The notes: generated by a model not told the origin, from the letters alone. A stretch of DNA of 64,000 nt from Scandinavium sp036495715 (GCA_036495715.1 DASXML010000025.1:1-64000); one strand, 5' to 3'. Numbered from the stretch's first letter, positions 17,403 to 26,450 are shown. Made by a program: numbers and translations.

Positions 17403-18010
17403 CTAATAGTCCTTTACGTTTATTTTTAAATTATCTTCTAATGAAGAAGCGCAGTAATAATAATGTAAATATATATGTATGGTGAAAACCTTAAATGTTA
17501 CAAAATAATAATGAGAGAAAATATGTGCAAGCGCGGAGTTACTATTAAAAAACTTTAATGAATAATAAAAGAATGCTCCTAACAACTCAGGCAAGAACTG
17601 CGTTGAGTGACATTCTTCTCGCACTTCTATGCGCGCTAAATGTACGCTATTTTCTCTTCGTTCTGAAATCAAACAAATTAGGTTTTTAAACCTTAAGAAT
17701 ATCTAACCACTTTACTGTGTTTAATTTTAAATTTTCAGAGTGCTTTGGATAATACTTAAGGAAAAAACAAGCGTTCTTTATTCGTTATGTGCCATACGTT
17801 TTTTTACAAGATTGATGAAGAATCCAGCGGTCGGTTCAACCCCTCGTGCGCTGCTGCCCTGGTTCAACAATTGCCTCTAATACTTTTGGCCAAATGACCG
17901 ATACCTAAGACGTGAATTTCCGGAGGGTGGTCATAAAAGGCCTCACATCACGGAATGCATATCTTTGTTTTATACTGATAAAAACCGTCATGTACCTATG
18001 GGAAACTATT
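17403..18010. promoter_or_regulatory. Divergent intergenic region, porin / ProQ-domain gene
   Basis: An AT-rich stretch that must contain the porin promoter and 5' leader (leftward) and the promoter of the ProQ/FinO-domain gene (rightward). A TATACT hexamer at 17971-17976 is a plausible -10 box for the latter. I see no small RNA that I can name; in particular MicC, which neighbours ompN in E. coli, was not recognised here. Confidence 0.4.
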
Positions 18011-18361
18011 GTGGATAAAAACCAACGCGCCCTGATGCTGCGTGAAAGCTGGCCGTCACTCTTTGCTCAGGAGCCGCCTAAGCCCATGAAAACAGGCATC
18101 ATGCAGGACTTAATTTCTGATGCCACCCAACGCCAGATTGATTTTCCTGGGGTTGAGATTGGCAAAGCGCTGAAACGTTATACGCGAACCATTCCCTATC
18201 AGCTGGCCTTAGCCAACCAGTCGCAGCGTTACGGCATTCACGGGGAGCCTGATGGCGTCGTGACAGAGGAACAACGTCAAATGGCGGTAAATTGGTTGAA
18301 TAATAATCCCCACTATCCGCAAACAGCCGATAAACTGAAGAAAGAGAAAAAGGTGCGTTGA
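18011..18361 (+). CDS. Minimal ProQ/FinO-domain RNA-binding protein
   Basis: About 116 residues, almost only a FinO/ProQ domain: RALMLRESWPSLFAQEPPKP near the start, then IGKALKRYTRTIPYQLALAN and the conserved R-Y motif SQRYGIHGEPDG, ending in a short basic tail (KLKKEKKVR). ProQ and FinO bind structured RNAs and stabilise sRNAs or mRNA 3' ends. The large linker and C-terminal domain of ProQ are absent. I prefer the GTG at 18011 (GGGAAACTATT upstream); an ATG in frame at 17990 would add seven residues but has no ribosome site, and 17912 would put the start upstream of the likely promoter. Confidence 0.8.
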   Translation: MDKNQRALMLRESWPSLFAQEPPKPMKTGIMQDLISDATQRQIDFPGVEIGKALKRYTRTIPYQLALANQSQRYGIHGEPDGVVTEEQRQMAVNWLNNNPHYPQTADKLKKEKKVR

Positions 18362-18371
18362 GTGATGCACC

Positions 18372-19778
18372 ATGATGGGTTGCTCTGACATTCGAATAAG
18401 ACGAAAATGTCTTTTTTATCTAACACCTGATAAATGTAGGGATACCATCATCAGCACACGTCACCCCTCCTTCGTCGCACGCGTAACGCGCACCGGTCTT
18501 CTGATAGCCACCGCGTTAGTGCTCGCCAGTTGCGGTTCTAAGCCGCCAAAATCGCTGGTTACGCCCCTGCCTCCCGTCGCAAAACATCCGCTGCCGGATA
18601 AATCGTTGTCTGATCATGAACCGGTGCGCGGCGTCTGGTTGACGACCGTGTCCCGTCTTGACTGGCCGCCCATTTCATCGGTTAACGTCAGCGATCAGGC
18701 CACGCGCGCGAACATGCAAAAGAAAGCGCTCACCGATAAACTCGATAAGCTGCAACGCCTGGGTATCAACACCGTGTTCTTCCAGGTAAAGCCTGACGGC
18801 ACCGCGCTGTGGCCATCACAGATTTTACCGTGGTCCGATATGCTGACCGGAAAAATTGGTGAAGATCCGGGCTACGATCCGTTGCAGTTTATGCTTGATG
18901 AAGCGCACAAGCGCGGTATGAAAGTTCATGCGTGGTTTAACCCCTATCGCGTATCGACCAACGTTAAACCAGGCACGCTCGCGGAACTGAACCGTACGCA
19001 GTCGTTGCACCCGGCGAGCGTGTTTATCACACACCGTGATTGGATCCGCACCTCTGGTGAGCGTTACGTTCTTGACCCAGGCATTCCCGAAGCGCGCGAC
19101 TGGATCACCAGTATCGTGGCCGAAGTGGTGTCGCGCTACCCGGTTGATGGCGTGCAGTTTGATGACTATTTCTATACCGAATCGCCGGGTTCGGCCCTTA
19201 ACGATAGCCAGACGTACCGCATGTACGGTCAAGGATTCGCGTCGAAAGCGGACTGGCGCAGGCATAACACTGACCAGTTAATTGAACAGGTTTCGCGCAC
19301 CATTAAGCAGCTCAATCCAAACGTGCAATTTGGCGTAAGCCCAGCGGGCGTGTGGCGTAACCGTTCGCACGATCCGGCGGGGTCCGACACGCGCGGTGCG
19401 GCGGCGTATGACGAATCGTATGCCGATACCCGTCTGTGGGTGCAAAAAGGATGGCTGGATTATATTGCCCCGCAGGTGTATTGGCCTTTCGCGCGTGATG
19501 CGGCGCGTTATGACGTGCTGGCAAAATGGTGGGCAAACGTGGTGAAACCGACCCACACGCGGCTTTATATCGGCATTGCGCTGTATAAAGTGGGCGAGCC
19601 GTCGCGTAATGAACCTGACTGGACCGTTCAGGGCGGCGTCCCTGAACTGAAAAAACAGCTCGATTTAAACGATGCGCTGCCGCAAATCAGCGGCACAATC
19701 CTGTTTCGTGAAAACAATCTGAATCAGCCGCAAACACGACAGGCGGTAGATTACCTGCAAAGCCGCTGGGGAAGTTGA
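18372..19778 (+). CDS. digH: DigH, divisome-associated peptidoglycan glycosyl hydrolase (lipoprotein)
   Basis: Very similar to E. coli DigH (YddW), a GH10-like/DUF187 outer-membrane lipoprotein that cleaves denuded peptidoglycan glycans at the septum. Visible: lipobox LVLASC with Cys near residue 54, then VRGVWLTTVSRLDWPPISSV, TVFFQVKPDGTALWPSQILP, HAWFNPYRVS, DGVQFDDYFYTESPG and the C-terminal SGTILFRE...LQSRWGS. The N-terminus upstream of the signal peptide is longer than in E. coli; no closer Met is in frame, so 18372/18375 is kept with reserve. It begins only 10 bp after the ProQ-domain gene. Confidence 0.93.
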   Translation: MMGCSDIRIRRKCLFYLTPDKCRDTIISTRHPSFVARVTRTGLLIATALVLASCGSKPPKSLVTPLPPVAKHPLPDKSLSDHEPVRGVWLTTVSRLDWPPISSVNVSDQATRANMQKKALTDKLDKLQRLGINTVFFQVKPDGTALWPSQILPWSDMLTGKIGEDPGYDPLQFMLDEAHKRGMKVHAWFNPYRVSTNVKPGTLAELNRTQSLHPASVFITHRDWIRTSGERYVLDPGIPEARDWITSIVAEVVSRYPVDGVQFDDYFYTESPGSALNDSQTYRMYGQGFASKADWRRHNTDQLIEQVSRTIKQLNPNVQFGVSPAGVWRNRSHDPAGSDTRGAAAYDESYADTRLWVQKGWLDYIAPQVYWPFARDAARYDVLAKWWANVVKPTHTRLYIGIALYKVGEPSRNEPDWTVQGGVPELKKQLDLNDALPQISGTILFRENNLNQPQTRQAVDYLQSRWGS

Positions 19779-19786
19779 TACACAGA

Positions 19787-19814
19787 TGCCCGGTAAGCAC
19801 GCCGCCACCGGGCA
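19787..19814. repeat. REP-type palindrome after digH
   Basis: TGCCCGGT / ACCGGGCA around a short loop, the core of enterobacterial REP elements, lying between the convergent ends of digH and the sigma-factor gene. Confidence 0.8.
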
Positions 19815-19820
19815 ATCGAC

Positions 19821-20378
19821 CTACTCCGTCAAATCATCGTAAACGCTGCGCATCCGGGTGCGCAGATACAATACCGCTTTATGTTTACGCGATAACAACG
19901 CCTGCACGCTGTCTCCGGTCTCTTGCGCCAATTCCTTATAGCTCAGCCCTTCAAGCTCCGTTCTTTCAAACACGTCGCGCTGGGCAGGTGGCAGTTCCGA
20001 CAGTGCGTCGTCCAGCTCTTCCCACAATAACGCTTTCAGATAATCGTCTTCCGGCGTTTGCGCCACGCCGAACAATGTTTCCGCTAATTCATCTTCCGGA
20101 AAATCACCGTCTTCATCGGCGTTAAAAAAGGCAGACAGCGGTAACTCCCGTTTCTTCCTGGCCCTATCGGTCAGCTCGTTACGGGCGGCGCGAAACAACC
20201 AGGCGGCGATATTCTCCACTGGCTGTTCCACTTTCATCAGTTGCCAGGTGATCTCCTGCAAAACATCATCAGCGTCGTCGCGTACCGCCGTGCGACCACG
20301 GATAAACGCCGTTAGCCGTGATCGACAGGCATTGAGTGCCGAAACCAGCAACGAATCCCCTGCCACGTCCGTTTTCAC
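19821..20378 (-). CDS. ECF-type RNA polymerase sigma factor
   Basis: A 185-residue sigma-70-family protein of ECF layout. Region 2 includes DDADDVLQEITWQLM and AAWLFRAARNELTDRARKKR; region 4 is SELPPAQRDVFERTELEGLS with the HTH ELAQETGDSVQALLSRKHKA. An acidic insert of about 35 residues (FFNADEDGDFPEDELAETLF) separates them. Translation starts at a GTG that overlaps the stop of the upstream membrane-protein gene (GTGA), so the two are coupled. ECF factors are usually held by a membrane anti-sigma protein; the overlapping gene is the obvious candidate although the order is reversed from the common one. Confidence 0.9.
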   Translation of the reverse strand: MKTDVAGDSLLVSALNACRSRLTAFIRGRTAVRDDADDVLQEITWQLMKVEQPVENIAAWLFRAARNELTDRARKKRELPLSAFFNADEDGDFPEDELAETLFGVAQTPEDDYLKALLWEELDDALSELPPAQRDVFERTELEGLSYKELAQETGDSVQALLSRKHKAVLYLRTRMRSVYDDLTE

Positions 20379-20833
20379 TCACGAGGCTCGGTTTTTGCTG
20401 CTTCTGGTGCGTCAGTTTCCGGTGTCTGACGTGGTGCCGTTCCCTCTTCACGACGACCGCGCCAGCCGCAATGGTCATGATGACCACGATGACCGTGACG
20501 ACCAAAGCCTTCGCGGCGCTGCTGCATAAAGGCTTCACGCTGTTCCGGCGTCATTTGCATCCAACGTTCGTGCATTCGACGACGCATCCCGAGCATGCCA
20601 GGACGGAAACCAAGGCCGCCAAACAGAATACGACACAGCACCAGCAATCCTAATGCCTGCCAGAATCCGATGCTTTTCACGCCGATAATGGCCGGCAACA
20701 ACGCATTCCATAAAGACATCACCAACAGTCCCAGCGCCACAAAAATCACCGCGCCAATAATCAGCGGTTTTGCCATCCGGTGACGGCCAAAACCGTGCCC
20801 ACGATGATGGTCATGCAGTTCAAAATCTCTCAT
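20375..20833 (-). CDS. His-rich membrane protein coupled to the sigma factor
   Basis: A 152-residue protein with a His-rich N-terminus (HDHHRGHGFGRH), two hydrophobic segments (about residues 24-48 and 56-77), then a charged C-terminal half with a MTPEQREAFMQQRREGF motif, a second His cluster (HGHRGHHDHCGWRGRR) and an acidic Pro/Ala tail. The TPEQR stretch recalls the LTxxQ motif of CpxP/Spy-type stress sensors, but this is weak. No zinc-binding anti-sigma (HxxxCxxC) motif is present. I do not recognise a family; a role as metal-responsive anti-sigma or sensor is inference from the overlap with the sigma gene. Confidence 0.7.
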   Translation of the reverse strand: MRDFELHDHHRGHGFGRHRMAKPLIIGAVIFVALGLLVMSLWNALLPAIIGVKSIGFWQALGLLVLCRILFGGLGFRPGMLGMRRRMHERWMQMTPEQREAFMQQRREGFGRHGHRGHHDHCGWRGRREEGTAPRQTPETDAPEAAKTEPRE

Positions 20834-20931
20834 AGGTATTCCCTCATTACGTTATTAAATGGTGTTCGTGCTGAGGTAGACGATTGAGGAGGAGAAATAT
20901 TGCTGAAAAAAAGTGAAAAGAGGAAAAAAAG

Positions 20932-21885
20932 TCAGAAACTCATCGCCAGACCGATGCCATAACCATCGGTGTTTTGACCAAACATGTAGCGTGCCACCAG
21001 CCGGGTGCGGGTGATGAAGACCGGATATTTACTGCTGTCGAGTTCAATCCCCAACCCAACGGAACTCAAACTGTCGAAACCAAGCTGGCCGCGCTGCTGC
21101 CCGAGATATTCGGTGTGCGCGCCTTCCATCACATAACGCACAGGGCTTTTCAGCAACGTCCAGTCAAAAATAGGCGCACGGCGGCGGACGTAAAGGCCCA
21201 AGTTTTGCGCATTTGCCTCACCCTGAACCACATCTGAGGTGCTGCCAAAAGTTTGCAGATTCATCGCGGAATACCGCAGTTCGACGTCAACATCCTGCGG
21301 GTCGGAAACTAACTCATAGTCGAGCATCAGCGAACCGCCGAGGCCATAGGCATTAAGTCGCCCGCCGTCGAGAAACTTAAAATCGGCATCATGCTGCTGC
21401 TGGATATAGAAACTGCCGAGTCGCACATCGCTGGCAACAGTTCCCAGCATAAAATTGGCTATCGGACGCAGCACCAGATTTCCCCCCAGCTGATCGGTGT
21501 AAAGGTGGAAATCCCAGCCAATCCCGCCAGTGGCGGTCAGGCTATTCCATTTCGTCGGGACCCGGCGACTTTGCTGCCCGTCGGTTAAGACAAAGTGCGG
21601 ATCGTAGCGGCTATAGCCCATCGCCCCTTCAACGTAAATAGGTACACTGTTGCTCAGGGTTGCACCACCGCCGAATTGGGTCATCGACAGTTCATTGTGT
21701 TCACCACCGCCGCTACCAATATTTAAATCACTGGCGGTCACGTCAGGAAAGACCGAATAGCTCATCAACGCCAGAACCGCATTAGCGCGGTGCTTAAGGC
21801 GGCTGCCGTCGGCGGCGTGACAGAGCGCAACCGGAAAGCAGGTCGCCACCAGCAGCAGGCGAATGCCAGAAAACAGTATCGTCAT
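20932..21885 (-). CDS. Solitary outer-membrane autotransporter-type beta-barrel protein
   Basis: A 317-residue outer-membrane protein with signal peptide 1-24 (LLLVATCFPVALCHA). The remainder alternates polar and hydrophobic residues in many beta strands (GGGATLSNSVPIYVEGAMGY; VELRYSAMNLQTFG; RTRLVARYMFG) and ends GYGIGLAMSF with a C-terminal phenylalanine, the barrel-assembly signal. It fits the solitary autotransporter-barrel family, which lacks a passenger domain. It starts 52 bp after the MipA/OmpV-type gene and ends 98 bp before the His-rich membrane-protein gene, all on one strand, so a four-gene unit with the sigma factor is possible. Confidence 0.75.
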   Translation of the reverse strand: MTILFSGIRLLLVATCFPVALCHAADGSRLKHRANAVLALMSYSVFPDVTASDLNIGSGGGEHNELSMTQFGGGATLSNSVPIYVEGAMGYSRYDPHFVLTDGQQSRRVPTKWNSLTATGGIGWDFHLYTDQLGGNLVLRPIANFMLGTVASDVRLGSFYIQQQHDADFKFLDGGRLNAYGLGGSLMLDYELVSDPQDVDVELRYSAMNLQTFGSTSDVVQGEANAQNLGLYVRRRAPIFDWTLLKSPVRYVMEGAHTEYLGQQRGQLGFDSLSSVGLGIELDSSKYPVFITRTRLVARYMFGQNTDGYGIGLAMSF

Positions 21886-21937
21886 ATGTCCTTACACCTC
21901 CTGCTTTCGTTCATTCGGCGAACGCGCTGCGGATCCA

Positions 21938-22738
21938 CTACCAGGTATAACCAACACCGGCAATGACGTAAAACTCTCCGTTGTGCTGAACAATCGGACT
22001 GTTGGCAATGTCTTTGTCGTAAAACTCGTAGTTGGCGGCAAACAGGCCCATCCAGTGTGGGCTAAAGCGGTACGTCGTTACCACGGCGGCCATCGGCGAG
22101 AACGTCGTGCCGGTATCCCACGCTTTGCGCTGCGGCGTCGCTTCATCGGACGAAACACCACCAAAATAGTAATTCGCCATTTTGTCGCTGCGGATCATCA
22201 TCCCCATACCGGGCATCACCAGCAGGTTGTCTCTGACTATCGGGAAATCGGCCCACAGCAAGAGTTCCTGACCATTACTTTGCCCGGTGACATCCGACGC
22301 AAAACGGGCGGTCAACAACGCGTAAGGGGTAATGAGTGTGCCGCCGATACCCGCTTCAAACTCCCCTTTGCGTTTGTGCATTCCGCGCAGAGAATCCGCA
22401 TCATCCGGGTCAAGATTGCCGAAGCGATAGCGGCCATAACCGTATACCGCCACTTTGTCGTCAAAATGGAAGTAATAGCGAGCGCGATCGCCGAGATACA
22501 TCAGGTTGTCGCCAAAATAGAGAGCACCGGGAATAAACCAGGTGTTGTTGTCCTGAGCCTGATAGCGCGCCTGGCCGCTCACCGCGACCCCACCGACAAC
22601 AAAACCTTTAGGCACAGGGCTGTTGGGATTGTCGCGTGACAGAATATCGATAGATCCCAGATCGACATCAGCGTGCGCGCCTGCGCTTGTTAATAAGAGT
22701 GCAGTAAGTACAGCAACGGCATTGCGATTAATTGTCAT
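21938..22738 (-). CDS. MipA/OmpV-family outer-membrane protein
   Basis: A 266-residue protein with signal peptide 1-23 (LTALLLTSAGAHA-D) and the MipA/OmpV pattern: VVGGVAVSGQARYQAQDNNT, FIPGALYFGDNLMYLGDRAR, YALLTARFASDVTGQSNGQE, and a final strand FYVIAGVGYTW ending in an aromatic residue. Members are outer-membrane barrels; MipA of E. coli scaffolds murein hydrolase MltA, OmpV of Vibrio is an adhesin/immunogen. First gene of a leftward group with the solitary barrel and the sigma-factor pair. Confidence 0.82.
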   Translation of the reverse strand: MTINRNAVAVLTALLLTSAGAHADVDLGSIDILSRDNPNSPVPKGFVVGGVAVSGQARYQAQDNNTWFIPGALYFGDNLMYLGDRARYYFHFDDKVAVYGYGRYRFGNLDPDDADSLRGMHKRKGEFEAGIGGTLITPYALLTARFASDVTGQSNGQELLLWADFPIVRDNLLVMPGMGMMIRSDKMANYYFGGVSSDEATPQRKAWDTGTTFSPMAAVVTTYRFSPHWMGLFAANYEFYDKDIANSPIVQHNGEFYVIAGVGYTW

Positions 22739-22864
22739 TATAATTCCTGAACGTACTGTTGATCTTCATATGTCGCGAAAACAACCAGAGAATGCGTAAA
22801 TTTTTCAAGCGATTAATCTAGCCTGAGCCAAACATAAGGCCAAAAGTTTTGAAGCAGGATCCTC

Positions 22865-23380
22865 CTAATTTACATTCCCTACGGGCGCAAAGTAGGCCTG
22901 CAAATAACGGATAAACTTCCCGATAAAGCTCCCGGCAAACAGCCCCCCTACCACAACGGTTACGACGCGCATCCCCGGTTGCTGTAGCGTCTGCGGGGAA
23001 ATAGCCGACATCACGCCAAACGCATATTTGATAATAAATGCTGCCATCATTAACGGTAACGCCGAATAATCGGCCTGACGATTCACCGTGCGCGAAAGCG
23101 TGCCGCGGCTGACCCGATCAGGCTTTATCAACCACAGCCCCAATCCTGCGCCGACGACCAACGCGCCAATCCACAGCGCAACTGTGCCGATGGACAAATG
23201 GCGATACATAATCAGATCGTAGAGATCCCAGCCTAAAAAGATCAGCGGAATAATCGCCAGCCGCTCCAGCGTAACCGTTGCAGGCTGACGGGCTTTTATG
23301 CCGCGAATCAGTATAAACACAAACAACACGTACACCCAGACGGGAGTCGCTACCAGCATATGGCCGATAAATTCAAACAT
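22865..23380 (-). CDS. Multispan membrane protein, DUF6622-like
   Basis: A 171-residue hydrophobic protein with five likely membrane segments, about residues 8-25, 41-58, 68-86, 107-124 and 138-156. The start FEFIGHMLVATPVWVYVLFV and the spacing fit the DUF6622 family by memory; no function is known. It lies 66 bp downstream of the SnoaL-like gene and on the same strand as that gene and the LysR gene. Confidence 0.6.
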   Translation of the reverse strand: MFEFIGHMLVATPVWVYVLFVFILIRGIKARQPATVTLERLAIIPLIFLGWDLYDLIMYRHLSIGTVALWIGALVVGAGLGLWLIKPDRVSRGTLSRTVNRQADYSALPLMMAAFIIKYAFGVMSAISPQTLQQPGMRVVTVVVGGLFAGSFIGKFIRYLQAYFAPVGNVN

Positions 23381-23446
23381 TTACGGTTCCTGCACTGAGT
23401 GAAACGAAGCCGCACCTGGCACACTGTGAAAAAGCCTGGCACAACG

Positions 23447-23863
23447 CTAATCACTTTGCGAATCAGGCTCATCCAACAGTGTTGTTCCATACGAGTTATC
23501 AATCGTACAACGCCAGCGATCGTCAGAACCCTTACGGAAAACATATGTCGCACGACGCGTCGTACTCGTTACACCGCCTTGCCCGTCCGGGAAGTGAAGC
23601 CGCGTTTCCATGATAACCAGCGCATCCTCCGCGCCTTCGATGACCTCCATTTTTCCCTGCTCCACAACCAACTGTCCTTTAAAGTAGTCGGAAATTGCGA
23701 TAAACGCTTTGCGGATATTCTCTTTACCGCTCACCACCATGCCGGGTTTCACGACCAGTGAGGCATCCTCAGCGTAATGCTGCATCAGCCTGTCATACTC
23801 TTTGCAAGAAATAGCCCGGTCGCACTCTTCAATAATGTGTCGTATTGGATGTGTGTCCATCAA
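23447..23863 (-). CDS. SnoaL-like / DUF4440 NTF2-fold protein
   Basis: A 138-residue protein with an NTF2-like fold, recognisable from IRHIIEECDRAISCKEYDRL, LMQHYAEDASLVVKPGMVVSG, KENIRKAFIAISDYFKG and the C-terminal TYVFRKGSDDRWRCTIDNSY. Relatives include YybH and polyketide-cyclase-like proteins, mostly of unknown substrate. It lies 12 bp from the stop of the LysR gene on the same strand and could be read from the same transcript. Confidence 0.75.
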   Translation of the reverse strand: MMDTHPIRHIIEECDRAISCKEYDRLMQHYAEDASLVVKPGMVVSGKENIRKAFIAISDYFKGQLVVEQGKMEVIEGAEDALVIMETRLHFPDGQGGVTSTTRRATYVFRKGSDDRWRCTIDNSYGTTLLDEPDSQSD

Positions 23864-23875
23864 TAACCTCTGTGA

Positions 23876-24796
23876 TTAGCTAACGTTCTGCGGATAATGC
23901 CGCTGGCACACCGCCAATACCGTTTGCCTGAGCCAACGATGCGCGGGATCCACTTCCATTCGCGGATGCCACATCTGTGAGACCGTAATAGCACGGGTTT
24001 TGAACGGTAACTCAAACATATGCAGTCTGGTATGCGTATCGGGTGGGTTCAGAAACGATGCAGGAACCAATGCGATGAGATCCGATGCTTGCGCCACCGC
24101 CAACGCCGAAGGGAAACCGGGCACCACACTGACAATTTTGCGGGCCAAACCACGCTCTGCCAGCGCCTCATCGACCGGCCCGTGCGGCTGACCACGACGG
24201 GACGCGATTACGTGCCCCCACGCGATATAGTCGCTCACGCTGACTGACGCTAACGCTTCCAGCGGATGACCTTTACGCACCACGCCGACAAACCGGTCGC
24301 GGAACAACGCCTGAAGACGGATTTCCGGGCCCATATTACTCAGCACGCCAATTTCTAAATCCACCAACCCTTCACGCAAGTAACGCGCGCTTTTCTCGGG
24401 TTTCGGTGCAAAACGCAGGCAAACCCGAGGTGCAACGGCCGCGACAGCGGCTATCAATACCGGACCAAACGCTTCAATAAACCCGTCGTTAGCCCTCAGC
24501 GTAAACACGCGCTCCAGTTCAGCCAGATTCAGTTCGGCGGTTGAGGGCTGCAAAACCGCCCTTACCTCCAACACCGCGTTGCGCGCCCGGTCGCGGCTGG
24601 CCTGCGCATACGGTGTCAGCACCATCGTTCTGCCCGCACGAACCAGCAGCGGATCGCCCGTCACATCACGCAAACGGCTCAACGTTCGGCTCATTGCCGA
24701 GGTGCTTAAATTCAGACGCCGCGCTGCACCCGCCACGCTGGCCTCTGTCAGTAACGCATCCAGCGCTATCAACAGATTAAAATCAGGATCGGTCAT
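23876..24796 (-). CDS. LysR-family transcriptional regulator
   Basis: A 306-residue LTTR. The N-terminal HTH is clear: DFNLLIALDALLTEASVAGA, ARRLNLSTSAMSRTLSRLRD, PLLVRAGRTMVLTPYA. The C-terminal effector domain follows (YLREGLVDLEIGVLSNMGPE; FRDRFVGVVRKGHPL). The ATG at 24796 is preferred over 24838 because LTTR family proteins begin directly with this segment and AGGAAC lies 10 bp upstream. Divergent from a drug-efflux-type MFS gene, which it probably controls. Confidence 0.88.
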   Translation of the reverse strand: MTDPDFNLLIALDALLTEASVAGAARRLNLSTSAMSRTLSRLRDVTGDPLLVRAGRTMVLTPYAQASRDRARNAVLEVRAVLQPSTAELNLAELERVFTLRANDGFIEAFGPVLIAAVAAVAPRVCLRFAPKPEKSARYLREGLVDLEIGVLSNMGPEIRLQALFRDRFVGVVRKGHPLEALASVSVSDYIAWGHVIASRRGQPHGPVDEALAERGLARKIVSVVPGFPSALAVAQASDLIALVPASFLNPPDTHTRLHMFELPFKTRAITVSQMWHPRMEVDPAHRWLRQTVLAVCQRHYPQNVS

Positions 24797-24829
24797 CAGA
24801 AAGAGGTTCCTGTCATTCAGATAAGGCGT

Positions 24830-24852
24830 TTGATGCAACTAAACAGTATCAA
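24830..24852. promoter_or_regulatory. LysR-type box between regulator and MFS gene
   Basis: TTGAT-N13-ATCAA, a dyad with the spacing and T/A ends usual for LysR-family binding sites, in the 130-bp region between the LysR start (24796) and the MFS start (24927). Confidence 0.5.
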
Positions 24853-24926
24853 TGCTGCGTCTTCCGCCTGTTATAGACTGAGTTTATCCTTTCATCATCA
24901 AAACACCAGCTCACGAGACACATGCT

Positions 24927-26357
24927 ATGGAACTCTTTTCTGAAAAACCGGGTGATGAAGGCTTGCCGGGGCGCGAACGCGCTTTTGCGATGGCGGCGGT
25001 GATGACCTCCACGCTAATGGCCGTTTTTGACGGTTCGATGGTAAACATCGCTCTGCCGCAGATGGCGCAGTCGTTACAGGTTGCCGCGCCGGTTGCCGTG
25101 TGGTTTGCCAACGGTTATCTGCTTTCTGCCGCCATGACGCTGGCCATCTTCGCCGCGCTCTCTACCCGATTTGGTTTTCGTCCGATCTTTATCTTCGGGT
25201 TAAGCCTGTTCACGCTGGCATCGCTCGGCTGCGCGATGTCATCCAGTGCCGACATGCTGATTGTGATGCGCATTTTGCAAGGCGTTGGCGGGGCTGCCAC
25301 GCTCAGTATTGCTCCGGCGATATTACGATCGGTTTTCCCAAGCCGCTTGTTGGGCCGTATTCTTGGGCTGAATGCGTTGTTGATTGCCTCCAGTACCGCC
25401 GTCGCCCCAGTGTTGGGGGGAACATTGCTCGGGACGCTGAGCTGGCAATGGCTGTTTGCGATTAACGTTCTGCCGGGAATGGTGGCGTTGATGTTAGCGA
25501 TTAAAGCGATCCCACATACACCCGCACGAGATCCCCAGAAATTTGATGCCGTCGGCGCGGTGCTTTCCGCGACCATGCTGGGTTCCCTGATTATGGCGGC
25601 CAACAGCTTTGCCGATCCCCACGCCGCCAGTCATGCGCTGAATGTCAGCGTAATGGGATGGGCCGCGCTGGCGCTCATCAGCGGCGTCGCGTTCGTCTGG
25701 CATATTCGTCGGATTGAAAAACCGCTGCTGCCGCCGATTATCTTTACGTCTAGCCGTTTCTCACTTGCCGCGCTGACCTCACTGGCGTCATTTATCAGTC
25801 AGGGTATTACGTTCGTCGCTCTGCCATTCCTGTTCCAGAGCGTCTACGGCTATAGCGCCTTTACCTCAGCACTGCTGTTTACGCCGTGGCCGGTGGGCAT
25901 TGTGCTGGTTGCGCCTCACGCCGGACGCTTAGCCGACAAATACTCACCGTCGATTATCTCAACCGTCGGACTGCTGGTGTTTGTTGTGGGTCTGGCATTA
26001 CTGGCAATGTTGCCCGCTCACGCGGCAATGTGGGATATCGGTCTGCGCAGTCTGGTGTGCGGCATGGGGTTTGGCTGTTTTCAGAGCCCGAACAACCGCG
26101 AAATGCTGTCGAATGTGGCGCGGGAATACAGCGGCTATGCCTCAGGCGTGCTGGCAATCATGCGCACCTTTGGGCAATGTTTAGGGGCAGCGTTGGTGGG
26201 TGTATTGTTGGCGGTGATGGTGTCTGGCACCTCCGTGGCGCTGGAAGAACACGCGGTACGAATGAGTTTGTGGGTCGCGGTGGCAGCCTCGGGCCTGGCT
26301 ATCCTGTTGAGTCTGAGTCGCCTGCGCCGCCATCAGCAGCAAAATGCGCAGGAATAA
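24927..26357 (+). CDS. MFS drug-efflux transporter, DHA2 (14-helix) type
   Basis: A 476-residue transporter. It carries DHA2-type motifs: VFDGSMVNIALPQMAQSL in helix 1 (motif D1), AALSTRFGFRPIFIFG (motif A), LQGVGGAATLSIAPAILRSV (motif B), and VAPVLGGTLLGTLSWQWLF (motif C, antiporter signature). Proton-driven export of hydrophobic or cationic drugs is the usual role. It is divergent from and probably regulated by the LysR gene. It is a different protein from the SmvA exporter at 37327-38817. Confidence 0.87.
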   Translation: MELFSEKPGDEGLPGRERAFAMAAVMTSTLMAVFDGSMVNIALPQMAQSLQVAAPVAVWFANGYLLSAAMTLAIFAALSTRFGFRPIFIFGLSLFTLASLGCAMSSSADMLIVMRILQGVGGAATLSIAPAILRSVFPSRLLGRILGLNALLIASSTAVAPVLGGTLLGTLSWQWLFAINVLPGMVALMLAIKAIPHTPARDPQKFDAVGAVLSATMLGSLIMAANSFADPHAASHALNVSVMGWAALALISGVAFVWHIRRIEKPLLPPIIFTSSRFSLAALTSLASFISQGITFVALPFLFQSVYGYSAFTSALLFTPWPVGIVLVAPHAGRLADKYSPSIISTVGLLVFVVGLALLAMLPAHAAMWDIGLRSLVCGMGFGCFQSPNNREMLSNVAREYSGYASGVLAIMRTFGQCLGAALVGVLLAVMVSGTSVALEEHAVRMSLWVAVAASGLAILLSLSRLRRHQQQNAQE

Positions 26358-26421
26358 GTGACAACGTCACAAAAAACTTTTTAATTTCGCCAGTAAAAAT
26401 GCGGTCACGGATGTCGCTATA

Positions 26422-26440
26422 CGCCCGCAGAGTGCGGGCG
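26422..26440. terminator. GC-rich hairpin between MFS gene and osmC
   Basis: CGCCCGCA-GAG-TGCGGGCG, a perfect 8-bp stem between the convergent ends of the MFS gene and osmC. It has no long T-run, so termination may be partial. Confidence 0.5.
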
Positions 26441-26450
26441 TTGTGAGGAT

